Assembly: GCA_044220725.1 (NCBI GenBank)
Contig: JBGAQN010000052.1
Coordinates: 1 to 29,990, forward strand
Direction: 5' to 3'
Length of the DNA stretch: 29,990 nucleotides
Source: Phosphoribacter sp044220725
Lineage (GTDB): Bacteria; Actinomycetota; Actinomycetes; Actinomycetales; Dermatophilaceae
In this document: in pieces, positions 7,968 to 16,067 of the stretch
Layout: every line of letters begins with the position of its first letter
How positions within the stretch are numbered: position 1 is the first letter of the stretch
Notes under the pieces: generated by a model
The model's database searches: none
The model's input: the letters and a program-made list of their open reading frames with translations, nothing else
What the model was told of the DNA's origin: nothing
Made by a program: the position numbers and the translations under genes

Positions 7968-8902
7968 GCGGCCTGGGTGGCTGGTCCTGGGTGGGCGCCC
8001 TCGCGGGGGCGGCCTTTGGCGTGGGGTTGGTTTTCGTCGGCTGGGGCTTGGCCTCGGCCCGCCGCCCGACTTTGGAATCTCGCTTGGCCCCCTACCTGCG
8101 AGACCTCTTACCTCCGTCCACTCTGTTGGCTGGGCCCCGGTCGTCGAGTTGGCAAGGAGCAGTGCTCGGACCCGCTATCCGAGACATCGGTCGATGGGTG
8201 GACCGGATCCTGGGCGGCTCGACGTCGGTGCGACAGCGCCTCCAGCGAGCTGGGTTGCCGCCGGACGTCGAAGCATTCCGTGGCGAACAAGTGATCTGGG
8301 CAGCGCTCGGTGGGGCAGCGGGGTCGGCCCTAGCAGTGGTGGCCATCCTCACCCGAGGTGCCGCTGTGCTGCCCGTCGTGGTCCTCGTGCTCGTCAGCGC
8401 TCTCTCCGGGCTGCTGGCGCGAGACCAATGGTTGTCCCGCCAAGCGAGGGCGCGCGAGGAGACCATGCTCGCGGAGTTCCCCACCGTGGCTGAATTGCTC
8501 GCGCTGGCGGTCAGCGCTGGCGAGGGCGCGGCCGGGGCCTTGGACCGCGTATGCCGCATGTCCCGAGGTGAGCTCTCCCTTGAGCTCGGGCGCTGCCTGG
8601 CCGATGCCCGAGCGGGAGCGAACCTGCCGACGGCGCTGCAAGGTCTGGCCGATCGAACAGGTCTGGTCAGCCTCACTCGATTTGTCGACGGGATGGTGGT
8701 CGCCGTCGAGCGTGGCACTCCGCTCGCGGAGGTCCTGCGGGCTCAGGCCCAAGATGTCCGAGAGGCGGGTCGCCGGGCCGTCATGGAGGCTGGTGGCCGA
8801 AAGGAGATCGCCATGATGGTCCCCGTCGTCTTCATGGTGTTGCCCGTGACGGTGCTCTTCGCCATCTTCCCGGGTGTCACCTTCTTGCGGTTGTCGACAT
8901 GA
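7964..8902 (+). CDS. tadC: Tad pilus inner-membrane platform protein TadC-like (T2SF domain)
   Basis: A 312-aa T2SF-family membrane protein. There is an N-terminal hydrophobic helix, a central pair of helices (about residues 110-145), the T2SF motif region LLALAVSAGEGAAGALDRV and GTPLAEVLRAQAQDVREAGR, and a terminal hydrophobic hairpin (MMVPVVFMVLPVTVLFAIFP). It pairs with TadB to form the assembly platform. Its GTG start overlaps the tadB stop by four bases (GTGA), indicating translational coupling. Confidence 0.9.
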   Translation: MSGLGGWSWVGALAGAAFGVGLVFVGWGLASARRPTLESRLAPYLRDLLPPSTLLAGPRSSSWQGAVLGPAIRDIGRWVDRILGGSTSVRQRLQRAGLPPDVEAFRGEQVIWAALGGAAGSALAVVAILTRGAAVLPVVVLVLVSALSGLLARDQWLSRQARAREETMLAEFPTVAELLALAVSAGEGAAGALDRVCRMSRGELSLELGRCLADARAGANLPTALQGLADRTGLVSLTRFVDGMVVAVERGTPLAEVLRAQAQDVREAGRRAVMEAGGRKEIAMMVPVVFMVLPVTVLFAIFPGVTFLRLST

Positions 8903-8991
8903 CAGCCACGCTGGGGCGTGCTGCCCTCCTCCCAGACCCTCGTCACAACCGTGGCGGGCAACTCATCACCTTCTCTTCTGTGGGGTACCTC

Positions 8992-9186
8992 ATGACAATC
9001 CTGTGCAGGGCACACCAGCGCGCCATCCGTAGCGTCATCGCGGCCCGTCGGGACCGAGGGGACGTTCCCGGGTGGGTGCTCATCACGGTCATGACCGCCG
9101 GGCTGGTGTCAGCCCTGTGGCTCATCGCCGGGCCGGCCCTGACGACGATGTTCCAAGATGCCTTGGCTGGCGTTACCGGCCGCTAG
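8992..9186 (+). CDS. Small pilin-like membrane protein of the Tad locus
   Basis: A 64-aa protein with a positively charged N-terminus, the sequence RGDVPGWVL and one hydrophobic helix (ITVMTAGLVSALWLIAG), then a short tail. Size, topology and position between tadC and tadE are those of a Flp-type pilin, but no clear prepilin cleavage motif with Glu at +5 is present, so calling it the major pilin would go too far. Start choice is uncertain. The frame is open from an ATG at 8899 that overlaps the tadC stop (ATGA), giving 95 aa, but that extra N-terminus looks non-conserved and Pro/Arg-rich. The ATG at 8992 gives a Flp-like length. The 3' end overlaps the following gene by 29 bases. Confidence 0.6.
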   Translation: MTILCRAHQRAIRSVIAARRDRGDVPGWVLITVMTAGLVSALWLIAGPALTTMFQDALAGVTGR

Positions 9187-9601
9187 ACGGTCGGAATCCG
9201 CTCGCGTCGGCTGGTCGGGAGAGTCTGGTTCGGCGGTGGCGGAATTCGTCATGGTGTCCGCGCTGGTCGTCGTGCTGGGGATGGGCGCTATTCAGCTCGG
9301 GCTGGCATTGCACGTGCGGAACACGCTGATCGCGTGTGCTGCCGAGGGGGCGCGACTCGGCGCGCGCGCGGACGTCCCGCTGTCCGACGCGACGGACCGG
9401 ACCAGGGCGCTCGCGAGAGACTCCCTCTCGCCCGCTTACGTCGAGGACGTCAGGACCCGACGCACCGTTACCGACGCAGGCGTTCGGGTCGTCGAAGTGA
9501 CCGTGGTGGCCCCGGTGCCCGTCATCGGCCTGATCGGGCCGGGGGGAACGATGCAGGTCACCGGACGAGCCTTCGACGAACGGCAGGTGGCCCAGCCATG
9601 A
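9158..9601 (+). CDS. TadE-like pseudopilin
   Basis: A 147-aa protein with the TadE signature: ESGSAVAEFVMVSALVVVLG, where Glu lies at +5 after a small residue as in prepilins, followed by a single membrane helix and ALHVRNTLIACAAEGARLGA. The remaining ~90 residues form an extracytoplasmic domain. TadE-type proteins are minor pilins of Flp pili. The only upstream ATG in frame is at 9158, which makes this gene overlap its predecessor by 29 bases; no strong ribosome binding site is seen, so translation is probably coupled. Confidence 0.85.
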   Translation: MPWLALPAARRSESARVGWSGESGSAVAEFVMVSALVVVLGMGAIQLGLALHVRNTLIACAAEGARLGARADVPLSDATDRTRALARDSLSPAYVEDVRTRRTVTDAGVRVVEVTVVAPVPVIGLIGPGGTMQVTGRAFDERQVAQP

Positions 9602-10074
9602 CGCTGGAGCGGAAGGCCGAGCGATGGCTGCGCTTGCGCCTGGACAGCCGCGAAAGCGGCCGCGCTGTGGTCGAGTTCGTCTTCCTGGGAGTGCTCATGA
9701 TGCTCCCACTGGTCTATCTCGTGGTGACCTTGGCCCAGGTGCAGGCAGCTGCCTATTCGGCCACCACTGCAGCTCGGGAGGCCGGACGCGCGCTGACCAC
9801 GGCGCCGACGGAAGCTGACGGTATGCCGCGCGCTCGTGCCGCTGCCCAGCTGGCTTTCGCCGACTTCGGCTTCGACGAGGGCGGCGCCGACACCAGCCTG
9901 ACGGTTCAGTGCGACGGGTCGCCGTGCCTGCGGCCCGAGGCAAGGGTGAGTGTCACGGCGACCATCGAGGTGCGGCTTCCCTTCGTGCCGGGATTCATCG
10001 GTGACGCGCTGCCCGCGACGTTCCCGGTGTCTGCCACCCACGTCTCTACCGTCGACCGGTTTGGTGGCCGATGA
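9598..10074 (+). CDS. Second TadE/TadF-like pseudopilin
   Basis: A 158-aa protein with ESGRAVVEFVFLGVLMMLPL, again with Glu at +5 of a prepilin-like motif, one membrane helix, and QVQAAAYSATTAAREAGRAL, the conserved amphipathic segment of TadE-like proteins. Two cysteines in CDGSPC could form a disulfide outside the cell. The ATG overlaps the previous stop by four bases (ATGA). The position after the first TadE suggests a TadF equivalent. Confidence 0.85.
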   Translation: MTLERKAERWLRLRLDSRESGRAVVEFVFLGVLMMLPLVYLVVTLAQVQAAAYSATTAAREAGRALTTAPTEADGMPRARAAAQLAFADFGFDEGGADTSLTVQCDGSPCLRPEARVSVTATIEVRLPFVPGFIGDALPATFPVSATHVSTVDRFGGR

Positions 10075-10535
10075 GAGCGTGGCGCGCCCAGGTCGATCGC
10101 GGCCAGATCTCGGTGTTGATTCTTGGTCTGACCGTCATTGCCATGCTGCTCATCGTCGGCGGAGTCGACCTCACTGCGGCGCAGTTGGCGCGAGTCCGAC
10201 TTGTCGACTCGGCCGACGCGGCGGCACTGGACGCGGCGGATGCTCTGGACGACGCGGCGGCATACCGACAGGGACTGGATGGAGCGGTCGTGCTCAGCTC
10301 GACCTCGGTGCGAGAGGCAGCGGCGGCATACCTGGCCGCTCGGCCCAAACCTGCGGGGGTGAGCGCCTGGGAGTTGGCAGACGGCAGCGGCGCGATGAGC
10401 GCGGACACGGCCGTGGTCGTCCTTGACGGTGTCGTGGAGTTGCCGTTGACCGGCGGACTGCTATCGGCGCTCGGGCGCACCGTCTCAGTGCGGGTCGAGG
10501 CGCGAGCCCGCGCGCCGCTGCTGCCCGTCCCCTGA
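10071..10535 (+). CDS. TadG-like / Tad secretion-neighbourhood protein
   Basis: A 154-aa protein with the N-terminal motif DRGQISVLILGLTVIAMLLI, typical of the Tad-associated (TadG/TadE-like) putative Flp pilus-assembly domain, then ARVRLVDSADAAALDAADAL, a recognisable segment of this family. One N-terminal membrane anchor and a short extracytoplasmic domain are predicted. It is much shorter than the TadG proteins of Gram-negative bacteria with a VWA domain. The ATG overlaps the previous stop by four bases. It is the last gene of the operon, ending seven bases from the stop of the convergent gene at 10543, with no obvious terminator hairpin between them. Confidence 0.82.
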   Translation: MRAWRAQVDRGQISVLILGLTVIAMLLIVGGVDLTAAQLARVRLVDSADAAALDAADALDDAAAYRQGLDGAVVLSSTSVREAAAAYLAARPKPAGVSAWELADGSGAMSADTAVVVLDGVVELPLTGGLLSALGRTVSVRVEARARAPLLPVP

Positions 10536-10542
10536 CCAAGTC

Positions 10543-11574
10543 TCACCCGAGCAGGTCGAGCACCTCGTGAGAGGTGTAGAAGGGTTCCAGGCGGGCGCGG
10601 AGGAGACGTTCGAGGTCGCCGCTGTCCCGCAAGGCAGTGACAACACCTGAACTCAGGCGGGTCAGGTGATCGACGATGTCGGCTGAGCGTAGGTCGAGGG
10701 CGTCGAGCACCTCGGCCACGGTGTATCCGCCGAACCAGTCGAACAATGCGTCCACGAGGGCGTCGGCGAGGTGGGCGGCATACGGGGTCCCGGCGGTGGT
10801 GGCCACCAGGTCGTGACCGGCGCAGACGAGGTCCGCGATCTGGTCCCGCGAGGCAAGCGCACCCAGGCCCGCGACGGGCTCCCGGGCGAGATGGTCCCAG
10901 ACCTGCAGCGCCGCCTCGCGGGTCGTCGGGTCGCGCAGGGTGTCGACGAGGATCCGGTTGAGGCGGCGCACGGCATACGTGCCGCCTTTGCCGACCGTGT
11001 CGCCGAGGATGGCCTCGAACTGCTTGTCCGCCGCGCCCCTGAGCCGCGTCGCGGTGCTCGTCCCGAAAGACACAAGTGAGCCGAGCCCCGGAACGCGCGA
11101 GGCGACGGCCTGGTTGGCCTGGACGACCTCGGCGACGATCCGGCCCATGAAGCGCGAGGCGACCACCCCGACCAGCGGACTCTCCGCGAACGTGTCGAGC
11201 ACCCGCTCGGCCGCCGGGGTGAGGGCCAGTGCCCGCGTGACGAGCGCATCCACCTGGGCGCGCTCGACCGCGGCACCGAGCGGGAAGGGCTCGGCCGGGC
11301 CGCCCACGGCGAGGTCGGTGGCAATCTCGACCGCGCTCGCGGCCGCTGCACTACTGGGCACGGTTTGCAGCAGATGGGCGACGACATCGGCCACGGCCTC
11401 CTGGTCGAGCAGGTCGACGAGGCGGTGCTGCGACATCGCGTCTAGCAGTGCCTCGCCCAGCTGGCTCGCCGTCGCCGCGATCGACTCATCGGTCAGCATG
11501 CCCAGGTGGTAGGCCACCTGGGCATCGAGCAGTCGCCGGGCTCGGTCGGCGGCGCGAGACGCTCGGGCAGGCAT
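10543..11574 (-). CDS. Conserved-looking hypothetical protein, all-helical
   Basis: I do not recognise this 343-aa protein. It is Ala/Leu/Arg-rich and predicted almost entirely helical, without a signal peptide or clear membrane helix; the most hydrophobic part is around SPLVGVVASRFMGRIVAEVV. Codon use matches the neighbours, and long uninterrupted coding in a GC-rich region with sensible amino-acid composition supports a real gene. The start is the ATG at 11572-11574; the frame runs 17 codons further upstream through an Arg-rich non-coding-like stretch. TACGGT at 11582-11587 (on the - strand) is seven bases before the ATG, fitting a leaderless promoter. It is convergent with the Tad operon and divergent from prfB, with 80 bases between the start codons. 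Confidence 0.75.
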   Translation of the reverse strand: MPARASRAADRARRLLDAQVAYHLGMLTDESIAATASQLGEALLDAMSQHRLVDLLDQEAVADVVAHLLQTVPSSAAAASAVEIATDLAVGGPAEPFPLGAAVERAQVDALVTRALALTPAAERVLDTFAESPLVGVVASRFMGRIVAEVVQANQAVASRVPGLGSLVSFGTSTATRLRGAADKQFEAILGDTVGKGGTYAVRRLNRILVDTLRDPTTREAALQVWDHLAREPVAGLGALASRDQIADLVCAGHDLVATTAGTPYAAHLADALVDALFDWFGGYTVAEVLDALDLRSADIVDHLTRLSSGVVTALRDSGDLERLLRARLEPFYTSHEVLDLLG

Positions 11575-11640
11575 GGCGCTTACCGTAGCCCGGCGCGTCC
11601 TGGGAGCTCGGCGGCGGCGCGGCATACAGGGGCGCTCGCG

Positions 11641-11646
11641 TAGGCT
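11641..11646 (+). promoter_or_regulatory. Candidate -10 box TAGGCT upstream of prfB
   Basis: TAGGCT ends eight bases before the GTG at 11655. The arrangement matches a leaderless or nearly leaderless transcript. It favours GTG 11655 over the in-frame TTG at 11646, which would lie at the box itself. Confidence 0.45.
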
Positions 11647-11654
11647 TGACCCTC

Positions 11655-12743
<1,089 letters not shown>

Positions 12744-12767
<24 letters not shown>

Positions 12768-12810
12768 GGCCGGGTATCGCGGCTGAACCTGGAGAAGTCC
12801 GGCGGCTGAG
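12744..12810 (+). repeat. 25-bp exact direct repeat spanning the prfB stop codon
   Basis: The 25 bases at 12744-12768 (codons NLEKSGG, the TGA and one more base) recur exactly at 12786-12810, 42 bases later and in the same frame. Seventeen unrelated bases separate the copies. If the first UGA were read through, the frame would add GRVSRLNLEKSGG and stop at the second UGA. Confidence 0.92.
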
Positions 12811-12860
12811 TCTGGGAGGTGAGCGGACGGCATACCGGCCGCGCGCATGTCACCGGCCGC

Positions 12861-14025
12861 TCAGCCCGAGTGCGTCGTCACTCCGTATGCCGCCCGGTTG
12901 GCCAACGCCCACCGTGCCAGCAACTGCGCGGCGATCCCGGACGCGAGAACGATCGCGCCCATGACCAGCCAGCCGACCCGCCCGCCGTGGACGCACAACA
13001 GCGTGACCAGCGGGGGCCCGATGACGTTCATCAGGGCGAAGCCGAGGCTGGCGAAGCCCTGGTACTGCCCCTGCCGTTCATGCGGCGCCAAACCCATCTG
13101 CAGGGCCCATTGACCGCCCGAACCGATCATCTCGCCGACGACATGAATGCCGGCACCGGCGAGCAGGACGACGACGGCCACGGTCGCTGAGCTGCCCTCG
13201 GCCAGCCCAAACAGGGCGAAGCCCATAGCGATGAGCAGGCCGCCGCGGATCAACGCGCGCCCGCCCGTGGTGACCGAGTCCGCAGACCGGGACAGCCGGA
13301 CTTGGAACGTGGCCACCGCCACCGTGTTGACGAGCATGAGCACGGCGACCATCACCTGGGGAGCCAGCGTGCTCTGCGAGATGAACAGGGCCAGACCCAG
13401 TTCGGCCGCGACGAAGTGCAGCGAGAATAGCGATGTGCTGACGGCCACGGTGACGAACGGCAGATCGCGCAGCACGCCCAAGCGTGGCTCTCCGGGGGCT
13501 CGGCGATAGGCGGGAAGATGGTCCAGCCGGGTGCCGTTCCAGGCCGCGAAGGCCGACAACAGCCCTGCGAGGACGAAGGCCGCAACGTACGCCGTCCGCG
13601 TGTCCACCGCGAGCGCGACGCCACCTGCCACCGACCCCAGGGCGATACCGCTGTTGGGACGCCAGGGCCGCCTCGACGGCCAACAGAGCCGCGAGCGCCC
13701 AGGGTGTCGCGGCCACGACCGGTAGCGGAGTGGTGACGGCCAGCGCGACCATGAGCCGCACGAGCACCTCTCGTGGGCCGTGGGTGTCACCGAGGTGGCC
13801 GACGGGCAGAGCCACGAGCAGGGCTGCCGCGGCCGCCGCTGAGACCGCGAGCGCCACCTGCGCAGGAGTGAAGCCCTGCTGACGGGTGAAGAAGATCGCC
13901 GAGGTCGTCATGACCGCGCCGCTTCCGAAGCGGGTGGCAAAGGCTCCGATGGCCAGAACGCGAAGCTGGGGGTCCAGAGGTATGCCGCGTCGGGTCAGCG
14001 CTTGCTCGCCGCCCTGGCTGGTCAC
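12861..14025 (-). pseudogene. MFS transporter with internal deletion and frameshift
   Basis: Two frames on the same strand each encode half of a drug-efflux-like MFS protein. The N-terminal half starts at a GTG (14023-14025) with GAGAGGA upstream and runs VTSQGGEQALTRRGIPLD, through helices 1-4 with GHLGDTHGPREVL (motif A-like loop), to LLAVEAALASQQR near 13655. The C-terminal half resumes in another frame from about NSGIALGSVAGG and continues through the remaining helices to the stop at 12861. At the junction about 25-30 residues usual for this family appear missing, including the Arg-rich segment before the conserved N-x-G-I-A-x-G of helix 5. A deletion that also shifted the frame explains this. 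A sequencing error alone would explain the shift but not the missing segment. The product is probably non-functional. Confidence 0.75.
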
Positions 14026-14043
14026 GGTCGTCCTCTCACAAAG

Positions 14044-14061
14044 TATCTTGATATCAAGATA
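14044..14061. promoter_or_regulatory. Perfect 18-bp palindrome, MarR-type operator candidate
   Basis: TATCTTGATATCAAGATA is its own reverse complement and stands out as A+T-rich in a GC-rich context. It lies 18 bases upstream of the start of the broken MFS transporter, the usual place for a repressor site. Palindromes built on TTGATATCAA are typical targets of MarR-family repressors of efflux genes. No MarR gene is in the window. Confidence 0.7.
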
Positions 14062-14129
14062 ACTGAGGCGAAGCGGAGCTGCAACGCGGTTTCGCCATGG
14101 CCGTCCTGGACGGTGTGCCGCCCGCGTCA

Positions 14130-14180
14130 CGGTCGGCCCCCACTCGCGGTCGGTCCCCCTCCGCGGTCGGCCCTCGCTCT
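14130..14180 (+). repeat. Three imperfect 17-bp direct repeats upstream of ftsE
   Basis: Units start at 14130, 14147 and 14164, each beginning CGGTCGG and followed by a C/T-rich half. They lie in the 284-nt region between the transporter remnant (start 14025) and ftsE (start 14310). The rest of that region holds the palindrome, one GTATGCCG motif copy (14182) and a weak -10-like TACTCT at 14242-14247. Confidence 0.6.
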
Positions 14181-14309
14181 GCGGCATACGGCCACGCCAC
14201 GCCAGTCACGCGCGTAACTGTGGTTTCTCCCGTCACTCAACTACTCTCGAAACACACCGGGCGCGCTGGCGCGCGGCGCCAGGCTCCCCCAACCGGAGAA
14301 TTCGCACGC

Positions 14310-15068
14310 ATGATCCTGTTCGATTCCGTCACCAAGACCTACCCCAAGGCCACCAGACCGGCGTTGTCCGAGGTCTCCCTGGAGGTCGAGCGGGGTGAGT
14401 TCGTCTTCATCGTCGGCAGTTCGGGGTCCGGCAAATCGACCATGCTCCGATTGGCGATCCGCGAAGAGCGGCCCACGTCGGGCCAGGTGCTGGTGGCCGG
14501 ACGAGAGTTGCGCACCCTGCCCGATGGGCGTGTGCCGATGCTTCGTCGCGAGATTGGGACGGTGTTCCAGGACTTCCGCCTGCTGCCCAATAAGACGGTC
14601 TTCCAGAATGTCGCCTTCGCACTCCAGGTCATCGGCAAGTCCCGAGGCATCATCCGTCAAACGGTGCCCGAAACGTTGCGGGTTGTCGGGCTGGAAGGCA
14701 AGGAGAAGAGGCTGCCACACCAGTTGTCCGGCGGTGAGCAACAGCGAGTCGCCATCGCCCGGGCCATCGTCAACAAGCCGACCATCCTGTTGGCCGACGA
14801 GCCGACGGGGAACCTCGATCCGTCGACGAGCCGGGAAATCGTCCGACTACTTGAAAGGATCAATCGCACGGGCACAACGGTCGTCATGGCTACCCACGAT
14901 CACGAGATTGTCAACGAGTTCCACAAACGGGTGGTCGAACTTGACGCTGGCAAACTGGTTCGGGACGAGGCTGACGGTGACTACGGGACGACGACTTCGG
15001 CCATTCCGGTGGTGCGGATCGCCGACCCGGACGACGAGGATGCGACGCGGAACGAGGAGCAGCGCTGA
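14310..15068 (+). CDS. ftsE: Cell division ATP-binding protein FtsE
   Basis: A 252-aa ABC ATPase. Walker A is GSSGSGKS at 36-43, the Q-loop lies in TVFQDFRLLP, the signature is LSGGEQQR, Walker B is ILLADEP, and the switch His is in ATHDHEIV. The short linkers and FRLLPNKTVFQNVAFAL are typical of FtsE. Together with FtsX it forms a membrane complex at the division site that transmits ATP hydrolysis to a cell-wall hydrolase outside. The C-terminus carries an acidic tail (DPDDEDATRNEEQR). The ATG at 14310 follows GGAGA at 14294-14298; the frame is open further upstream but that part looks non-coding. The stop overlaps the ftsX start by one base. Confidence 0.96.
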   Translation: MILFDSVTKTYPKATRPALSEVSLEVERGEFVFIVGSSGSGKSTMLRLAIREERPTSGQVLVAGRELRTLPDGRVPMLRREIGTVFQDFRLLPNKTVFQNVAFALQVIGKSRGIIRQTVPETLRVVGLEGKEKRLPHQLSGGEQQRVAIARAIVNKPTILLADEPTGNLDPSTSREIVRLLERINRTGTTVVMATHDHEIVNEFHKRVVELDAGKLVRDEADGDYGTTTSAIPVVRIADPDDEDATRNEEQR

Positions 15069-15976
15069 TGCGGGCCGGATTTGTCCTCGGCGAGTTGGCC
15101 ACCGGATTACGCCGAAATCTCTCGATGGCCGTATCGGTCATTCTCGTGACAATGATCTCCATGTATTTGCTGGGTCTTGGTCTGCTCGCCCAGCGCCAGG
15201 TCGACACGATGAAGGACTACTGGTACGACCGAGTTCAGGTCTCGATCTTCCTCTGTGTCGAGGGCTCGCAGTATGCCGCCTGCGCGGGCAAGGCGACGAC
15301 AACCACTCAACGAGAGCAGATCCGCGCTCAACTTGAGCAGATGAAGCCTCCCGTCCGGGAAATCTTCTATGAGAGCCAGGGCGAAGCCTTCAAGCGGTTC
15401 AAGGAGCAATTCAAGAACTCACCATTGGCCGAGCAGGCGACGGAGCGGGCATTCGCCGATTCGTTCCGTGTTTCGTTGACCGACGCGGCGAAATATGACG
15501 TCATCGTCTCGTCCTTCCAAGGCGCGCCGGGTGTCGGGCGAGTTCAGGATCAGAAGCAGTTGCTCGACCGGTTCTTCGCTTTCATGAACGCGGTTTCGTG
15601 GGGCGCCATCGCCTTGTCGGCCCTGATGGTGTTGTGCGCGATCCTGCTCATGGCCACGACGATTCGCCAGACCGCGTTTTCGCGGCGCCGGGAGACCGGG
15701 ATCATGCGGCTGGTTGGGGCCTCGAACGCCACCATTCAGTTGCCCTTCATCCTTGAGACGCTCGTCGCTGCCCTGGCTGGGGCAGCGTTGGCAATGGGCC
15801 TGCTGTGGGCGACCGTGCGCTACGGGGTGGGCGGATACCTCAGCAAAGCGCTCTTGGACACGGCATTCATCGGCATGTCCGACGTCCTTGCCGTCGCGCC
15901 CTGGGTCGTTGGCGGGGTGGCCCTGGTCGCCGTGCTGACCTCGTGGTTCACCCTGCGCCGATACCTGCGTGTCTGA
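15068..15976 (+). CDS. ftsX: Cell division permease-like protein FtsX
   Basis: A 302-aa four-helix membrane protein of the FtsX/MacB type. Helix 1 is around residues 18-38 (LSMAVSVILVTMISMYLLGL). A large extracytoplasmic loop follows, carrying two cysteines (VEGSQYAACAG region) and KRFKEQFKNSPLA, then helices 2-4 at about 175-300 with the conserved RRRETGIMRLVGASN coupling segment. The extracytoplasmic loop is where FtsX proteins bind hydrolase activators. The ATG overlaps the ftsE stop (TGATG), so the two proteins are made in step. The M23 peptidase gene begins 91 bases downstream, matching the FtsEX-EnvC logic. Confidence 0.96.
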   Translation: MRAGFVLGELATGLRRNLSMAVSVILVTMISMYLLGLGLLAQRQVDTMKDYWYDRVQVSIFLCVEGSQYAACAGKATTTTQREQIRAQLEQMKPPVREIFYESQGEAFKRFKEQFKNSPLAEQATERAFADSFRVSLTDAAKYDVIVSSFQGAPGVGRVQDQKQLLDRFFAFMNAVSWGAIALSALMVLCAILLMATTIRQTAFSRRRETGIMRLVGASNATIQLPFILETLVAALAGAALAMGLLWATVRYGVGGYLSKALLDTAFIGMSDVLAVAPWVVGGVALVAVLTSWFTLRRYLRV

Positions 15977-16067
15977 ACGAGGGCGCGAGGGTGATCCCGG
16001 ATAGACATCCGATTCACAGGTCCGATCAGGTGGCCAGTTCGTGTTTCTTGTGGTACCAAAGGTGCTG

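Noticed and set aside
11646..11654. TTG start for prfB three codons upstream
   Set aside because: It overlaps the putative -10 box and adds residues not needed to align with RF2 N-termini.
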